DNA of 64,000 bases from Bolinopsis microptera (GCF_026151205.1 NC_087082.1:1950001-2014000); one strand, 5' to 3'. Counted from the stretch's first letter, positions 43,201-52,703 are shown. Notes: generated from the sequence alone by a model not told the origin. Numbers and translations are program-made.

Positions 43201-45108
43201 AAGCAGTCCCACCTGGCCCTCTCAGTTGGGGCCCAGTTGAGTCTGCCCCCTGATCAGATGTCAGGACTTGCTGAGCAACTTGCTGATAATCTGAGGAGAG
43301 AGGGCGGCCACAGAGAGGCTGCCAGACTTTACGATAGGTAAGAGGGGTTGACTGGGTTTCGAGGCTAATCTACTTGGGCTAATAATTAATCTGGACCAAA
43401 TTTATCTAGTTGACCAATAAATGTGGCCTGATTATTCAAGTATACCAAATTTTTATTTCAGCCACAATTGATCGTCCGAAAATTGAATGATTAATCATTA
43501 ATAATAATAAATAACGTATCAAACTCGATATAACTTGTGGGAAGAATGAAACGAATTAGTCATTACTTGTTATTATACATTATGTGAGTGAACATTCCGT
43601 AATCACTAATCAGCCATAAAGCAATTTCGAAACAATAATCATGAGTTAATCACTCGCTTAATAATGAATATTTCTCCATAACGTCTTGAAACCTACGTTG
43701 CAGTAGGCATTTAGGCAGCGCTATTAAATCTTGGGCGTTATCGGTCAAGTGCTAATGGCCTGGCCACGTTACGAAACACTAAACAGTATATAATTTCCAA
43801 GAGGCAAGAAATGTAACATAAAATATCGAAGCGAAGCAATTGGCGACAGGCATGGTGAATGGTGTATGGTGATTGGTGGTGCATAAAAGTGTCTTTCCAA
43901 TTCCAAGAAGGCGCTTGTCGGCTTGTGGCCCCAAGCCCCTCTACGAATCAGAGTCTCTGAAAATTAATACGATTAATCACGTGGTAGGCTCCCGCTTTCG
44001 TAATAGGTTCACCCAAAATGGCATAAACGTTAACTCGTCCATCCTAGAAATGTATGCTATTTTTTGCTATTTTTGCTATTTTTGCTATTTTTGCTGTAGA
44101 AAAATTTAGAATTTATAAAAACCAATTTTTGTCCACTAAAAATAACTCCATAATATCTAAAAATAACTCTCGAAACTCGGCCCAATCATGACAACTCGAT
44201 CACTTTACTCGTCCATCCTAACAACCACACCTTACAGGTATTGTGATAACGCTGATGAAGCTGTAGAGGTCCTCTGTGAGGGTGGTCTCTACTCTGACGC
44301 TCTGGAGGTCTCACAGTCCCGCAAACGGGTGGACCTTATCTCCAACATCATGTCCTCCCTGAAGATGGAGTCGGAACAGAGTTACGACATGCTCGTTGAG
44401 AAGAGAGTGTCCGCTGAGAAGTTAGCTGCTAGAATTGTTGTGGTCAGAGAGAAACGTTCCCTGGTAATTCTTTTATTTCTTTTTTAGATTTGAAAGGAGT
44501 TTATCTGTTTCAATGATAATCGTAATATTCTCTGATGATTGATTCTTAATAACCTTATTTTTCCTCTACTTCAAATCGTGTTCTACAATCTTGTTGTTTG
44601 GTTGACCAACTCCCTAAAATAACGACATTTACCAGGTAGGACAGGGTTCGAGGACATGGACCACAGTGACCTCTACTCCGACACCACCTCCATCACCGCT
44701 ACCTCCCACACCTCCTCCTCCTCTCGTCGCTCTGCTAAATCTGCTAAAGGAAGAAAGAAGGCTGCGATGAAGAAATACAGTCTGAAAGAGGGAAGTAGGT
44801 TCGAATATTTCGCCATCCAGGAGGCGTTCAAGGGCATCATGGCGTTTGTATCTCAACGGGAAACCATGACAAAAGACATGGTAAACATTCTCCTGCTACA
44901 AGGCTTACTAGAACCCGCCCAGAAAGTGGTAACAGCATACCGGGAGATAGTTGAGGTGGTAAACAGCAGTGTGAACGTTATCTGGCCACCCCCCACTTCA
45001 GATGTTGTGGCAGAGGAGGGAGAGGAGGGTGAGGTGGAGCCTGTTAGTTATCCGCCAGATAAAGTTAAACTTACTGCTGTAGATCTGAGGCAGTTCTCTG
45101 GATGTTGA
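20826..45108 (+). CDS. ELP1: ELP1 (IKAP, Elongator complex protein 1), complete, 24 exons
   Basis: Twenty-four plus-strand exons join in consistent phases into about 1,211 codons (vertebrate ELP1 is about 1,330). Start Met at 20826 (MRNLACQW; family proteins begin MRNL). Order: N-terminal WD40 propellers, a solenoid of TPR-like helices, and a C-terminal basic/Ser-rich segment. Family landmarks seen: VGWGSKETQFHG, SWRGDGQYFVVS, VIFMERNGLRHGEF, LLLTSHSHTLMCVALNQ, LQMPRGNLELIHPRPL, LGTHDLDLVL, QKDPKEYMLFLN and, near the end, the tRNA-binding basic stretch KGRKKAAMKKYSLKEGS. Known: ELP1 scaffolds the Elongator complex, which modifies uridine 34 of tRNAs. Introns hold an antisense GPCR gene and two DNA transposons. 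One phase problem occurs at the last intron. Exon lists are in the block entries. Confidence 0.95.
21790..22320 (+). repeat. 21-bp minisatellite made of 3' splice-site-like units (ELP1 intron 1)
   Basis: About 25 units of TGTACCCCCTATATTCTGCAA. Each resembles a polypyrimidine tract plus acceptor but ends CAA. Only the final unit ends CAG (22318-22320), and it is the acceptor of exon 2. I find no AG dinucleotide anywhere in the array before that. Confidence 0.95.
23751..23862 (+). repeat. Duplicated acceptor and exon start of ELP1 exon 6
   Basis: The segment from ATTAACAG through ACCCGATGTCAG to GTGATATTCATGGAACG occurs at 23761-23789 and again exactly 60 bp later at 23821-23849. The second is the true exon start (23833). 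The first, if spliced, reads VIFMERSLFGHHVY and then a stop. Confidence 0.92.
25020..25110 (+). repeat. 12-bp CATTTGTACATT repeat in ELP1 intron 8
   Basis: Five or so units between exons 8 and 9, about 30 bp before the exon 9 acceptor. Confidence 0.85.
25374..26435. mobile_element. DNA transposon (non-autonomous) with CTGCCGTTCCCTGAGAAA ends and ACAA target duplication
   Basis: The left end CTGCCGTTCCCTGAGAAA (25374) is mirrored at the right end (26418-26435), and both are flanked by ACAA (25370-25373, 26436-26439). The interior carries the word GGCA(T/G)TAAGTCCA at about 25553, 25616, 26141 and 26168, and inverted near 26089, like binding sites for a transposase. No coding capacity. It sits in ELP1 intron 9. 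A four-base target duplication is uncommon; superfamily not assigned. Confidence 0.75.
27223..27380 (+). repeat. 13-bp CTTCCCTCTGTTT minisatellite in ELP1 intron 9
   Basis: About 12 nearly perfect pyrimidine-rich units. Confidence 0.95.
28289..30818 (-). CDS. LDLa-ectodomain rhodopsin-type GPCR, nested antisense in ELP1 intron 9, one frameshift
   Basis: Two intronless readings abut: 30818-29916 (300 codons) and 29905-28289 (538 codons), in different frames. The first has a signal-like IMIHHINHVIVLSLMILSQS, an acidic EEK repeat, and Cys-rich LDL-receptor class A modules (VCDGVADCADHSDEC). The second continues with more Cys modules (CDQRKDCKNGIDEC) and then seven hydrophobic segments, TM7 ending in NPIFYS (the NPxxY place). 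Known: LDLa-bearing GPCRs of the GRL101/LGR-like group are many in cnidarians, placozoans and molluscs. One extra base near 29940 (CAA GGG TTA G GCC TGC) accounts for the break; GT-AG splicing does not restore the frame. Either a recent pseudogene or a sequencing error. Confidence 0.8.
30560..30652 (-). repeat. 9-bp repeat coding for the EEK tract of the GPCR
   Basis: About ten CTTCTCTTC units on the plus strand, read as repeated Glu-Glu-Lys in the N-terminal region. Confidence 0.95.
30985..31165 (+). repeat. G-rich TCTAGGGG repeat
   Basis: Irregular run of GGTCTAGGG units upstream of the antisense GPCR. Runs of three to four G recur often enough for G-quadruplex formation on the plus strand; that is inference. 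The unit is not the metazoan telomere repeat. Confidence 0.85.
31166..32490. other. ELP1 intron 9, distal part, nothing recognised
   Basis: AT-rich. A minus-strand 105-codon reading (32450-32133) has no recognisable family and no supporting context, so it is not called. Short GTTAAAGAC repeats occur near 32040-32090. Confidence 0.4.
32491..32652 (+). repeat. Triplicated acceptor and exon start of ELP1 exon 10
   Basis: The string CAG|GAC(G/T)ATACAGCGTTTCAACAA occurs with exon-side starts at 32501, 32554 and 32626. The last is the real exon. Between copies lie GATACTATCGTATTAAC units. The two upstream copies would read TIQRFNKILSY and stop at TAA. Confidence 0.92.
32626..37657 (+). CDS. ELP1: ELP1 exons 10-16
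   Basis: Exons: 32626-32809, 33140-33313, 33817-33953, 36603-36705, 36915-37064, 37333-37426 and 37573-37657. Exon 10 takes one base to complete the AA left by exon 9, which restores a lysine codon, and reads TIQRFNNVSHSPPGEILPDE. Exons 11-14 finish the second propeller (LYSGELFELHDG, HLLLTSHSHTLMCV, IRTLERGSRLVV, LQMPRGNLELIHP). Exons 15-16 start the helical part (FIFDYHPEQFLTKLP, VTSQFLELFVAELSSDD). The exon 10 acceptor is present three times. Confidence 0.93.
33954..35995. other. ELP1 intron 12, no gene recognised
   Basis: AT-rich intronic sequence. Two minus-strand readings of 74 and 63 codons (34965-34741, 35487-35296) have no recognisable motif. I do not call them. Confidence 0.4.
35996..36180 (+). 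repeat. 11-bp ATTAGTAACGT array ahead of ELP1 exon 13
   Basis: About 13 units, and another six or so at 36500-36595 that run up to the exon 13 acceptor. The unit contains TTAG and AGTAAC, resembling an acceptor AG and a branch-site word. Confidence 0.9.
37228..37332 (+). repeat. Repeated branch-site-like unit before ELP1 exon 15
   Basis: GACCTACTAATTAA(C/T)TAATGCTCTAAT repeats three times and a final GACCTACTAATTGCAG forms the acceptor. Each unit holds TACTAAT, close to the TACTAAC branch-site consensus. Confidence 0.85.
38811..42692 (+). CDS. ELP1: ELP1 exons 17-21
   Basis: Exons: 38811-38953, 39112-39192, 41425-41563, 42163-42230 and 42526-42692. They read SFMGTKSTAPPDKVNTVCKA, LQKLKSLYTTNPVETEATIK, DDSLFNHALGTHDLDLVLLV with QKDPKEYMLFLNELQSYDD, KFKIDEHLGREKSALKHLM and FEEVCVFVTKHSLHATALQ with MEEAGVLFGQ. 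The exon 17 acceptor is a (CTTTCA) repeat ending in CAG. Intron 18 contains a 1.97-kb transposon. Confidence 0.93.
39271..41236. mobile_element. Non-autonomous DNA transposon with GGGCACTTTCAAAAAC ends and TGGTGGATA motif arrays
   Basis: Left end GGGCACTTTCAAAAAC (39271) is mirrored at the right end (41221-41236); CTAT flanks both (39267-39270, 41237-41240). A second matching block, TCTGTCACGG, lies just inside each end. Across 1.97 kb the word TGGTGGATA points inward five times in the left part (near 39342, 39440, 39598, 39741, 39903) and its complement TATCCACCA about eight times in the right part (40131 to 41160). No coding capacity. It lies in ELP1 intron 18. Confidence 0.8.
42758..42976 (+). 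repeat. 20-bp CCGAATAACCACTACCTAAC minisatellite in ELP1 intron 21
   Basis: Eleven nearly perfect units, two with a CGC for CAC change. Confidence 0.95.
43159..45108 (+). CDS. ELP1: ELP1 exons 22-24 (C terminus)
   Basis: Exons 43159-43337 and 44238-44463 are clean (CAELKECLECLRLTKQSHLA; YCDNADEAVEVLCEGGLYSD; MLVEKRVSAEKLAARIVVVR). The final exon reads MDHSDLYSDTTSITATSHTS, a Ser-rich stretch, KGRKKAAMKKYSLKEGS and ends QFSGC at 45108. Exon 23 ends in phase 0 at CTG before GTAATT. The best-looking acceptor for the last exon (CCAG before 44636) would put it out of frame into a stop; AG at 44651-44652, giving a start at 44653, keeps the frame but has a poor pyrimidine tract. An AATAAA lies near 45458. 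Confidence 0.9.
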
Positions 45109-45931
45109 CTGTTGAGCGAGGGTTCCTGATGGTGTTTGTGTGGTCAGGGGCATATCCGCATATCCGCATATCCGCATATTGTGACAACTCTTCAATTGAC
45201 AACATTTGGAGTAACTCAGTGACTTAAAGCTTTTATTTCCTTTAAGGAAACTTGGATAACTTGAACACATCAAAAACGAACGTATGATTTAATAGTTTTT
45301 AACAAGTTTTATTTTATCTTTTTATCGTTCCATAGTTTTATTCAGAATCTAGGTATGACGGTATGAAGGTGTGAACTGTGACTCTATTTCTTTTTTTGGA
45401 ATGTATCCTTTTAAAGGGTTTAAAGATGTATCTGTGTACCACTGGGTGTTTTGTTTTAAATAAAAGCTTTTTATTTAACTTATTACTTATTAGATTTAAC
45501 TTATTGCTTTGAATTTTATCTAATTCATATACCATTTAATTTGCTTCGAATAAAGTTGAAGTTTTGTCCTTGTTTTTATTTTTGTAGCAGTACAAATAAA
45601 TGATAAAACTTGGGCAGCACCTAAAATCTATAAATGAGTCTAAAAATAAATTTGCTTAATTTTACTGACTCCAATTCCTTTGTTACACGTAATCGCTCCT
45701 TGACACCAATTTGTAGATATCATAATATCATTGCACCCAATAAAATAATTTTAAAGCCTTCAGTACTGAATAAATATCTCTAAAAAGTGAAAACCTCCAC
45801 AGCAACATGACCATGTAACCCGGACCCGGAGAGAGAGAGAGAGAACCTGGACCCGGATAAGAAGGCAGGCCCACGTTATATCCTGACTAATAACCTGGAA
45901 TAAGAGTTTGTAGTTTAACGGTGTTATAGTG
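45109..45931. other. Intergenic region between ELP1 and the methyltransferase gene
   Basis: ELP1 3' untranslated sequence with a likely AATAAA at about 45458, then AT-rich spacer and a short (GA)n run at 45830-45843 before the methyltransferase start. A four-fold CATATCCG word is at 45149-45178. Confidence 0.5.
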
Positions 45932-47655
45932 ATGGGAGAGAAGGAGCAGTACGATCTGTTCAACACAGCTGAGACAGCAGCTCTATACTCCAAACATCAA
46001 CCCCCTCTACATCACCAGGCTATAGATGTTGTACTATCCGCTACACAGGGACGGGAACAACTCCTAGACATTGGTGAGGAGAGTTAGGTTTATATTAAAT
46101 CTTTGTAAACAAGGTTTGGCCGGCAGTAGTCCCATTACCTTAGTTTTGCTGTACAACTACTACAAATCTTGTGTAGCTTGAAATTTTTTAATTATGTAAG
46201 GAGGTCTTATATTTTATAACGACGTCTGTTAATTTAACCGTTTATTTAGATTTACTTATTTAGTCTTTGTCCAATCTCAATCCAATTATATCATTATAAT
46301 CCAAACATCATTATAATCCAAACAATCTAAACTAGTCTGTTCTAGATCATTCCATTTTCAGGTTGTGGATCAGGGAGTTCCACCCGACCCTTTTGTTGTC
46401 ACTTCTCTAAAGTAGTAGGGGTAGACTACAGTCCTACACAGATTACCCTCGCTAAAACACTGTCAGCCGAGGTCTCTAATCTACACTTCCATCAGGTGGG
46501 GGCGTGTAGAATACTTTGAGAGTTCAGTTTCAGAATTAATATTTGATACGTTATTATTTAAGACTCGGCTTCGTAAATAAAACAATGAATGCTTATCGAG
46601 GCCTGTTTAAAGCTAATTTGCTGTTTTATTCTCAATCGAAGGTTTTCTTTTCGTCGTATTTACTTATAATAATGAAAGGGGTCTTTCATTATTATTACAT
46701 ATTATATAAGGGGAGAAAGGGTTTGGAAATAATTACGCTCCACACAGTTGATATATTAATATTATGTAAAATGGAGGGAGGGAGTCTAAAATTACGTAAG
46801 TAATGTTGAATGATCATTAAGAGGTTGGGGGTCCAACCCCATTCCCATTTCTTTCTCAATTTTTCGTCAAATAGGCATGGGCATTGCTGTTTTTAGGGCT
46901 TTGCCCATTGGGCAAAGCCTTAGAATCAGCAAAGCCTTAAAATCAGTCAACATTTGAGTTGTAATGAAAAGGTTATGAGATATAAGTTAATATTAGAAAC
47001 TATAAATACCCTTTATCAACACATTCCAATATAATAAAATTAAATGTGGCACATATCGATGTTATCTGTAAAATCTGTATCATTCCGACAGGGTTCCATC
47101 TATGAACTGCCAGTTCCCAACCGATCAGTCGACTGTATCCTTGGAGTCATGATAGCTCAGTTTATAGACTTACCTCAGTTCTTCGAGGAAGCTAAGCGTG
47201 TCTTGAAGCCGGGTGGAGCACTCGTGTTTCACGGCAAGTGCTCTCCTAAAGTCGTTGAAATCGAAAGAGAAACCGAATCTAAATCAGAAAGTGAAACCGC
47301 AACCACTGTCAGTGAGTTAAACCAGCGAATCGAGTACATCAAAACACAACTCTTCTCCGGTCTATTCCACGACCGTACCACCTTCAACCCCCACAAATAC
47401 ACAAACATCCCCCCGCTCTACCCTAACCAGGAACCGACCCGGAAAGAGTGGACAACATCCTACTGGTCCACAATCCCCCAACTGGCCGACTACATTCTAA
47501 CTTGGTCAGCAGCGGGGAAGTACTGTGAGAAACACAGTGTCAGTAGTGGTGAACTGAGGGGGAAGTTGGTGGAGATGTTGGGGGATGTAGGGGTGGTCAG
47601 GGTCAGGTGTGAGGCTGGTAGGTTCACTTGGTGCTCTGTTAATTATCAAGATTAA
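45932..47655 (+). CDS. Class I SAM-dependent methyltransferase (Methyltransf_11 type), three exons
   Basis: Exons 45932-46073, 46362-46495 and 47092-47655 join in phase (1, then 0) to 279 residues. Motif I is LLDIGCGSGSSTRPF, split by intron 1 inside GCG; the acidic residue after strand 2 is in VVGVDYSPTQITLA; motif post-II is VDCILGVMIAQFIDLPQFF, followed by EEAKRVLKPGGALVFHGK. This is the order of UbiE/trans-aconitate-methyltransferase-like proteins that act on small molecules. N-terminal FNTAETAALYSKHQPPLH resembles the F....A..Y...RP..P opening of that group. Substrate unknown. It starts about 820 bp behind the ELP1 stop on the same strand. Intron 2 contains a GGCTTTGCCCATTGGGCAAA palindrome near 46898. 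Confidence 0.85.
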
Positions 47656-47803
47656 TCGGTTAGTTAATTAATTAATTAATCAGATGTTTGGATTATTTGG
47701 TGATTGGGAAGCTTTTGTCGTTAGAGGGGACTTCTTCCTCTCTATCAATTTTACGTATCTCTATCGATCAGTTTTTTTATGACATGATATTTTTAGGCAA
47801 TTT

Positions 47804-48771
47804 GGTAATCTATCTAAGCACACTTTGGGCACAAAATTGTATTTCTTGGGGCACACTTGGTGCAAAAAGTTACTTGGGGCACACTTGGGGCATATGCAGT
47901 TGGGGCACAGTTGAGGCAAAAAATTACCTGAAGCACAGTTTAAGTAAACTAAACACACTTGGGGCACACTTGGGGCAGATACAGTTGGGGACCAGCAGGG
48001 GCACACTTGGGGCAAAAATGACTAAGGTAAACAATCTTCTGAGTACTGTAATAATAAGTAACAATGTATGTAACGTAATTTTTAACATAATTAAAATTTA
48101 CCTAATTCCTGAATACCAATACAACCAATACATTAATAAAATTATACATTCAACTATTCAGGATAATACTCTTCTCATAAGTTTAGGGATTTCGCTATTA
48201 AAGGCTCTTCTCACAGATGAGTCCGATCGGGTGACGTTATGACGCTTTCGCCACATGAACTCACAGAGGGCTATCTCTAGGGCTTCAGAGTCTGCACGGG
48301 TCCTTCCATGGCCACGGAGCATGAATTTCTTTACGTGAAACCACATCCTTTCACATGTGTTGGTGTGGACGCCAGTTAGGGTCAACGAACTACGGAGCCT
48401 CTCGAATGGTTGACCACTAGATGTACAAATCCAGGCCGTGGAAGAGCACTGTAACCTTTCCACTTGTCAGTCAAGATGGTGGTTCCTGGGGCAACGTAGA
48501 GCTTTATCAATCGAAGGAGTGTGGTGGTCCCTCCGGTTGTTAGGACATTCCACTAGAAAACACTCGTCTGTAGTCCTACAAAATCCCCCAATTCAAGTAT
48601 CCATTTACCAACAACTCTTCTTCCTCGGTTGTACTTTCTCTTTCGATTCATCGATCTCGATAATATGGCCGGGTCCACCAATTTTTCTGTGATCTCCGTC
48701 CTCCAGAAGTGTGCCCCAGGAAATACAATGTTGTGCCCCAAGTGTGCCTAGCTAGATTACCAAATTGCCGT
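47804..48771 (-). mobile_element. Merlin-family DNA transposon, decayed
   Basis: Inverted ends GGCAATTTGGTAATCTA (47804) and TAGATTACCAAATTGCC (to 48771), each followed inward by CACACTTGGGGCAC-type words repeated many times. The minus strand encodes pieces of an ISXO2-like (IS1016/Merlin) transposase in broken frames: RKYNRGRRVVGKWI (about 48640-48600), then THTNTCERMWFHVKKFMLRG with ALEIALCEFMWRKRHN (about 48370-48230). These are the hallmark blocks of Merlin DDE transposases. Several frameshifts make it inactive. No clear 8-9 bp target duplication was found. Confidence 0.8.
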
Positions 48772-49501
48772 ATAGTCATTGCTGCTTTTTATTTACTTAT
48801 CATTTGCTTATATTATAATTTACAAGAGGTTATTATAAGTTGTAAGGGTTAGATAGTGGAGCACTAAATTATGTTAGATATTTTGTCTTATTATTTTGGG
48901 TCATCGATCAGCAAGTCGAATACCAGTACCACCTGCTTGCCAGGGTCTCAGTCAAGATTCAGCTGTGAGCAGCTCTTGCATTCAAATTTTCAGATAATCA
49001 TTAATCATAAAACATCGTCGAACCAAGAAAAGAACAATTTCAAGAAAAACCAATATCTTTTCTCAGTAGCATTAAAGAGTCTAGATTAAAATTCATACCA
49101 TTCTGTCCAAAATGGTCCCTGACAATCATAGTTGTGATGGTCTTCAAGTTCAATGGCGCCGGTTTTAAACAAAAATTGTCGCCAAATGAAGCAGGTTAAA
49201 TTTCTTTCAAGACCTTTATAAAAACCCATTCCAAATTAGTTTTTGGCAACGACCTTGACGAATGCGAGTCTCCTAGCTTATAATATACAATTATATTAGA
49301 GTTAAATGAACATTTCAAAACAACTATAAAAACTATTTACGACTAAATTTTCCCTGGAGACGACCACGGTCGTGATAGTCGTTTTCTGAAAAAAAAATGT
49401 TTAATGATTTAAGTTATGAGAAATTCAGGAAGCATCCCTGATCAAACTTAAATGTTTCTTCAACTCCGGTTGTTGTCCAATATCTGAGGTCTGCAATGTC
49501 A
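48772..49501. other. Intergenic, no gene recognised
   Basis: AT-rich spacer between the Merlin copy and the intronless GPCR. Nothing recognised. Confidence 0.4.
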
Positions 49502-50473
49502 TCACTGTTGGCCTATCATATTCTTTTTAACTCGCTTCGAAACAAAGTTCCTTATTTGCTGACAGAGACAGATTCTTATGAGAGGATTCAATGCAGACAG
49601 AAAAATTGACATCCCAAATGCACCGAGCACGGTTATAAAAGGAGCTTGGAACCTATAACATGAGTAGGTCACCCGAATGGCGATCATAACAGCATTTCCG
49701 ATATTCATGATGAGAACAGCCTGAGAGCTCTTGCGGAGTGTCACAGTTGATTCCTCGTTTCTGGTTAGCCCTTTCTTCTTCATCAGACAGTTAACCGTGA
49801 GTAGAGAACTCAGTACTCCTGCTGCTCCCAGCATGCAAGTTATTACAATGAGGATGGTGAATATAAGAACAGCGTCTCCTATAACAGCTGCACACTGTAA
49901 ATGTAAGAAGAAGTAAGAAGTGCTTTTTCCCGGTATTCCCACGGTCGCTAAATAGTATATCAGCATGACACCTACGATAGAGACAGTGATGATCATCATG
50001 ACAACTTTACCAGACAGCTTGTAGAAGGGAAATTTAACATTGATGAATCTGCAAATGGAGATGAACGTCGTAAGGATCAGCGAGGAGAACACTATGAACT
50101 TAAATATTATAGTTTCTACTTGCTCTGCCACGGTGCTGGTACGAACAAGTGGGTACACTTCTGGGGACAGAAAGCGGTATCCAATCTGTAGTGGTCGGTA
50201 GATGTTGGTCAGGAAGTCTGAGATGGCCAACAGCATGAAGAGAACTCTGGTAGTTTTGAGCCTTCCATCTTGGTGATAGTTGAAGAGGAAGGTAAGGGGG
50301 TTCAGTACTGTAGAAATCAAGAACGCGAGGATCATTGTGATACCAAGAAAGTAATCACCGGCGAAGTCTGCATCTGATGGTTCATTGCCAAAGTCCTTTA
50401 AGTTCGGAATGAATCTTTCCAGTCTTTCAATTGTTTCTTCATCAATCGATATGTTAGCTTTCCTCAGGATCAT
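49502..50473 (-). CDS. Orphan rhodopsin-type GPCR, intronless
   Basis: 323 codons with seven hydrophobic segments: TM1 LGITMILAFLISTVLNPLTF, TM2 LFMLLAISDFLTNIY (LxxxD as expected), TM3 ending ISICRFINVKFPF where class A receptors have DRY, TM4 VVMMIITVSIVGVMLIYYLA, TM5 AVLIFTILIVITCMLGAAG, TM6 AVLIMNIGNAVMIAI and TM7 ending ALNPLIRICL in the NPxxY place. The Cys-Arg-Phe in place of Asp-Arg-Tyr marks a divergent receptor. The short N-terminus has no signal peptide. Ligand unknown. Single-exon class A receptors in lineage-specific families are common in cnidarians. Confidence 0.85.
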   Translation of the reverse strand: MILRKANISIDEETIERLERFIPNLKDFGNEPSDADFAGDYFLGITMILAFLISTVLNPLTFLFNYHQDGRLKTTRVLFMLLAISDFLTNIYRPLQIGYRFLSPEVYPLVRTSTVAEQVETIIFKFIVFSSLILTTFISICRFINVKFPFYKLSGKVVMMIITVSIVGVMLIYYLATVGIPGKSTSYFFLHLQCAAVIGDAVLIFTILIVITCMLGAAGVLSSLLTVNCLMKKKGLTRNEESTVTLRKSSQAVLIMNIGNAVMIAIRVTYSCYRFQAPFITVLGAFGMSIFLSALNPLIRICLCQQIRNFVSKRVKKNMIGQQ

Positions 50474-51368
50474 AATGTAGTTCCCAATATGCGTGACGGT
50501 CTAAAAAGTATATTTTGCTTACAGAACAACTTTTTTAGCTGGAATTAACTGAAATAGTCACATCGGCTTTCAAAGTTTAATCACCAACCGCTACCGAATC
50601 AAAAATAGGGACTAAGAGTGTTTTTACGGATTACAATCATTATAACTTTTAAAACCAGTCGTTGACATAAAACAGCTGGCACACTCCTTAATTACTGGTT
50701 TTTAAAACTTATGTTAGTACTTAGTAGTTATAATATAAAGTTAAATAGTGAAGGAGGAGGACTAATGTTACATAATTAGATGTTACCGTCTTTTTAAAAT
50801 CTATTTCGGTTATCTATCGCATCGCCAATGTCACCTGGTTGCAGTTAGATTCGAAAAGCGATAATTATGAAACTCGCTAGTTGCTACAACATGACCAAGG
50901 TAATCGATCGAAAAAAAACCGCAATTTTTTACAGCGGAATCAATAATTTTATGAGATTGTAATTCAGAATTAAAATGTATCACCCCTCTTTTTCGAGGGT
51001 TATACAGTAAGTTACTTTATCTGTGTCCTTTTATATAGAATGTCATTAAGTCGTTGAGAGTAATTCAGGCAGCTAATTATTAATTAGCTAATTATATCGG
51101 TTAATGGTTGTCGTGTTTTGAAAAAGAGTATGATTCACCTGTACCTCCCTTCCAATGTCTAGATCTGTAATAGTTACAACGTTCATACTTTACAATTGAT
51201 TTACATTTCATTCGAAGAGGGCCTGGTTGAGTTTTGTAGATATGAACGAAGTCAGGTTCGGATGTTGACTTTGGGTAATTGGTAATCTGAAAATACAGTT
51301 CCTGTAAAGTACTGTATCTGGAGATCTGGAAATGAATTCCAAAAATGCACTTATAAAATCATTTTGCA
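50474..51368. other. Upstream region of the intronless GPCR, nothing recognised
   Basis: AT-rich sequence with no coding pattern, running up to the short Merlin derivative. Confidence 0.4.
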
Positions 51369-51684
51369 CTATATTTCGGCAATTTGGTAATCTAGCTAGG
51401 CACACTTGGGGCACACTTCAGGAATTAGGTTAATTTTAATTAAGTTAAAAATTACGTATACATTGTTACTTATTATTACACGGTACACCAGAAGATTGTT
51501 TACCGTAGTCATTCTTGCCCCAAGTGTGCCCCAGCTGGTCCCCAACTGTATTTTCCCCAAGTGTGCCCCAAGTAACTTTTTGCCCCAAGTGTGCACCAAC
51601 TGAGCCCCAACTGTGCCCCAAGTGTGCCCCAGGAAATACAATTTTGTGCCCCAAGTGTGCCTAACTAGATTACCAAATTGCCTA
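51369..51684. mobile_element. Short Merlin-derived MITE
   Basis: About 315 bp with the same inverted ends as the 47.8-kb Merlin copy: GGCAATTTGGTAATCTAGCT on the left and AGATTACCAAATTGCC on the right. The interior carries ...AAGTGTGCCCCA... words but no transposase. It is an internally deleted derivative. Confidence 0.8.
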
Positions 51685-51896
51685 TTTTTAATATTAAATT
51701 ATTACGTTATTATACTATTTAATTGGGTTTTATAGCTTTATAGAGTGGTTTGTTTTCGACTTTTTTTCAACTATAAACTATATATATACATATTATATGT
51801 AACTTACTAATTCAGTGTTTTTATAAGGGCTTTTAAAATTTTACGTTTACAAATACTCAGATAGTTTAAAATACGGTTTATTTTATTCAATTCCAG

Positions 51897-52703
51897 CTAT
51901 CATTACTACGGAGCACCTGATTCTCACACCTCTCAACTGTCATATCAAAGTCAGTTACTACCGCCACTCGGCCGCCTTGTCGCCACTCAGCCGCCTTATA
52001 ACGCCACCACTTACCCTCCACTCACCACCCTGCTGGCCTGGTAATTGTGCACCACTACAGCACCACTACAGCACCACTACAGCACCACTACAGCCTCACT
52101 ACAGCACCACTACAGCACCACTACAGCACCACTACAGCACCACTACAGCACCACTACAGCACCACTACAGCCTCACTACAGCACCACTACAGCACCACTA
52201 CAGCACCACTACAGCACCACTACAGCCTCACTACAGCACCACTACAGCACCACTACAGCACCACTACAGCCTCACTACAGCACCACTACAGCACCACTAC
52301 AGCACCACTACAGCACCACTACAGCACCACTACAGCACCACTACAGCACCACTACAGCACCACTACAGCACCACTACAGCACCACTACAGCCTCACTACA
52401 GCACCACTACAGCACCACTACAGCACCACTACAGCACCACTACAGCACCACTACAGCACCACTACAGCACCACTTACTACAGCACCACTACATCACCACT
52501 ACAGCACCACTACAGCACCACTACAGCACCACTACAGCACCACTTACTACAGCACTCTCCTCTTCTTCTCCTCAGTTAAACTTAGCGCTGTTACTAAACG
52601 TGACTCTAACCCCGGGCACCTCTTCTCTTTTCTCAGCAACTGTCAGAACTCCTCCTCTAAGGTTTCCTTCTCTCTTATCAGTGCTTTATACACACTGTTT
52701 TAA
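51897..52703 (+). CDS. Two candidate terminal exons of an unidentified gene
   Basis: Exon 51897-52040 follows TTCCAG and ends before GTAATT; exon 52576-52703 follows CTTCTTCTCCTCAG and ends in TAA. Phases agree (one base left, two taken). The reading is IITTEHLILTPLNCHIKVSY ... LHSPPCWP, then KLSAVTKRDSNPGHLFSFLS ... ALYTLF and a stop. Base composition is richer in C than the flanks. I recognise no family. Upstream exons were not found. The intron is almost wholly an 11-bp minisatellite. A competing reading of exon one (YHYYGAPDSHTSQLSYQSQ) is open too but does not join in phase. Confidence 0.35.
52044..52556 (+). repeat. 11-bp CACCACTACAG minisatellite
   Basis: About 46 units, with CCTCACTACAG variants at intervals. 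It begins a few bases after the candidate donor at 52041 and ends about 20 bp before the candidate acceptor. Each unit ends in CTACAG, itself acceptor-like. Confidence 0.95.
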
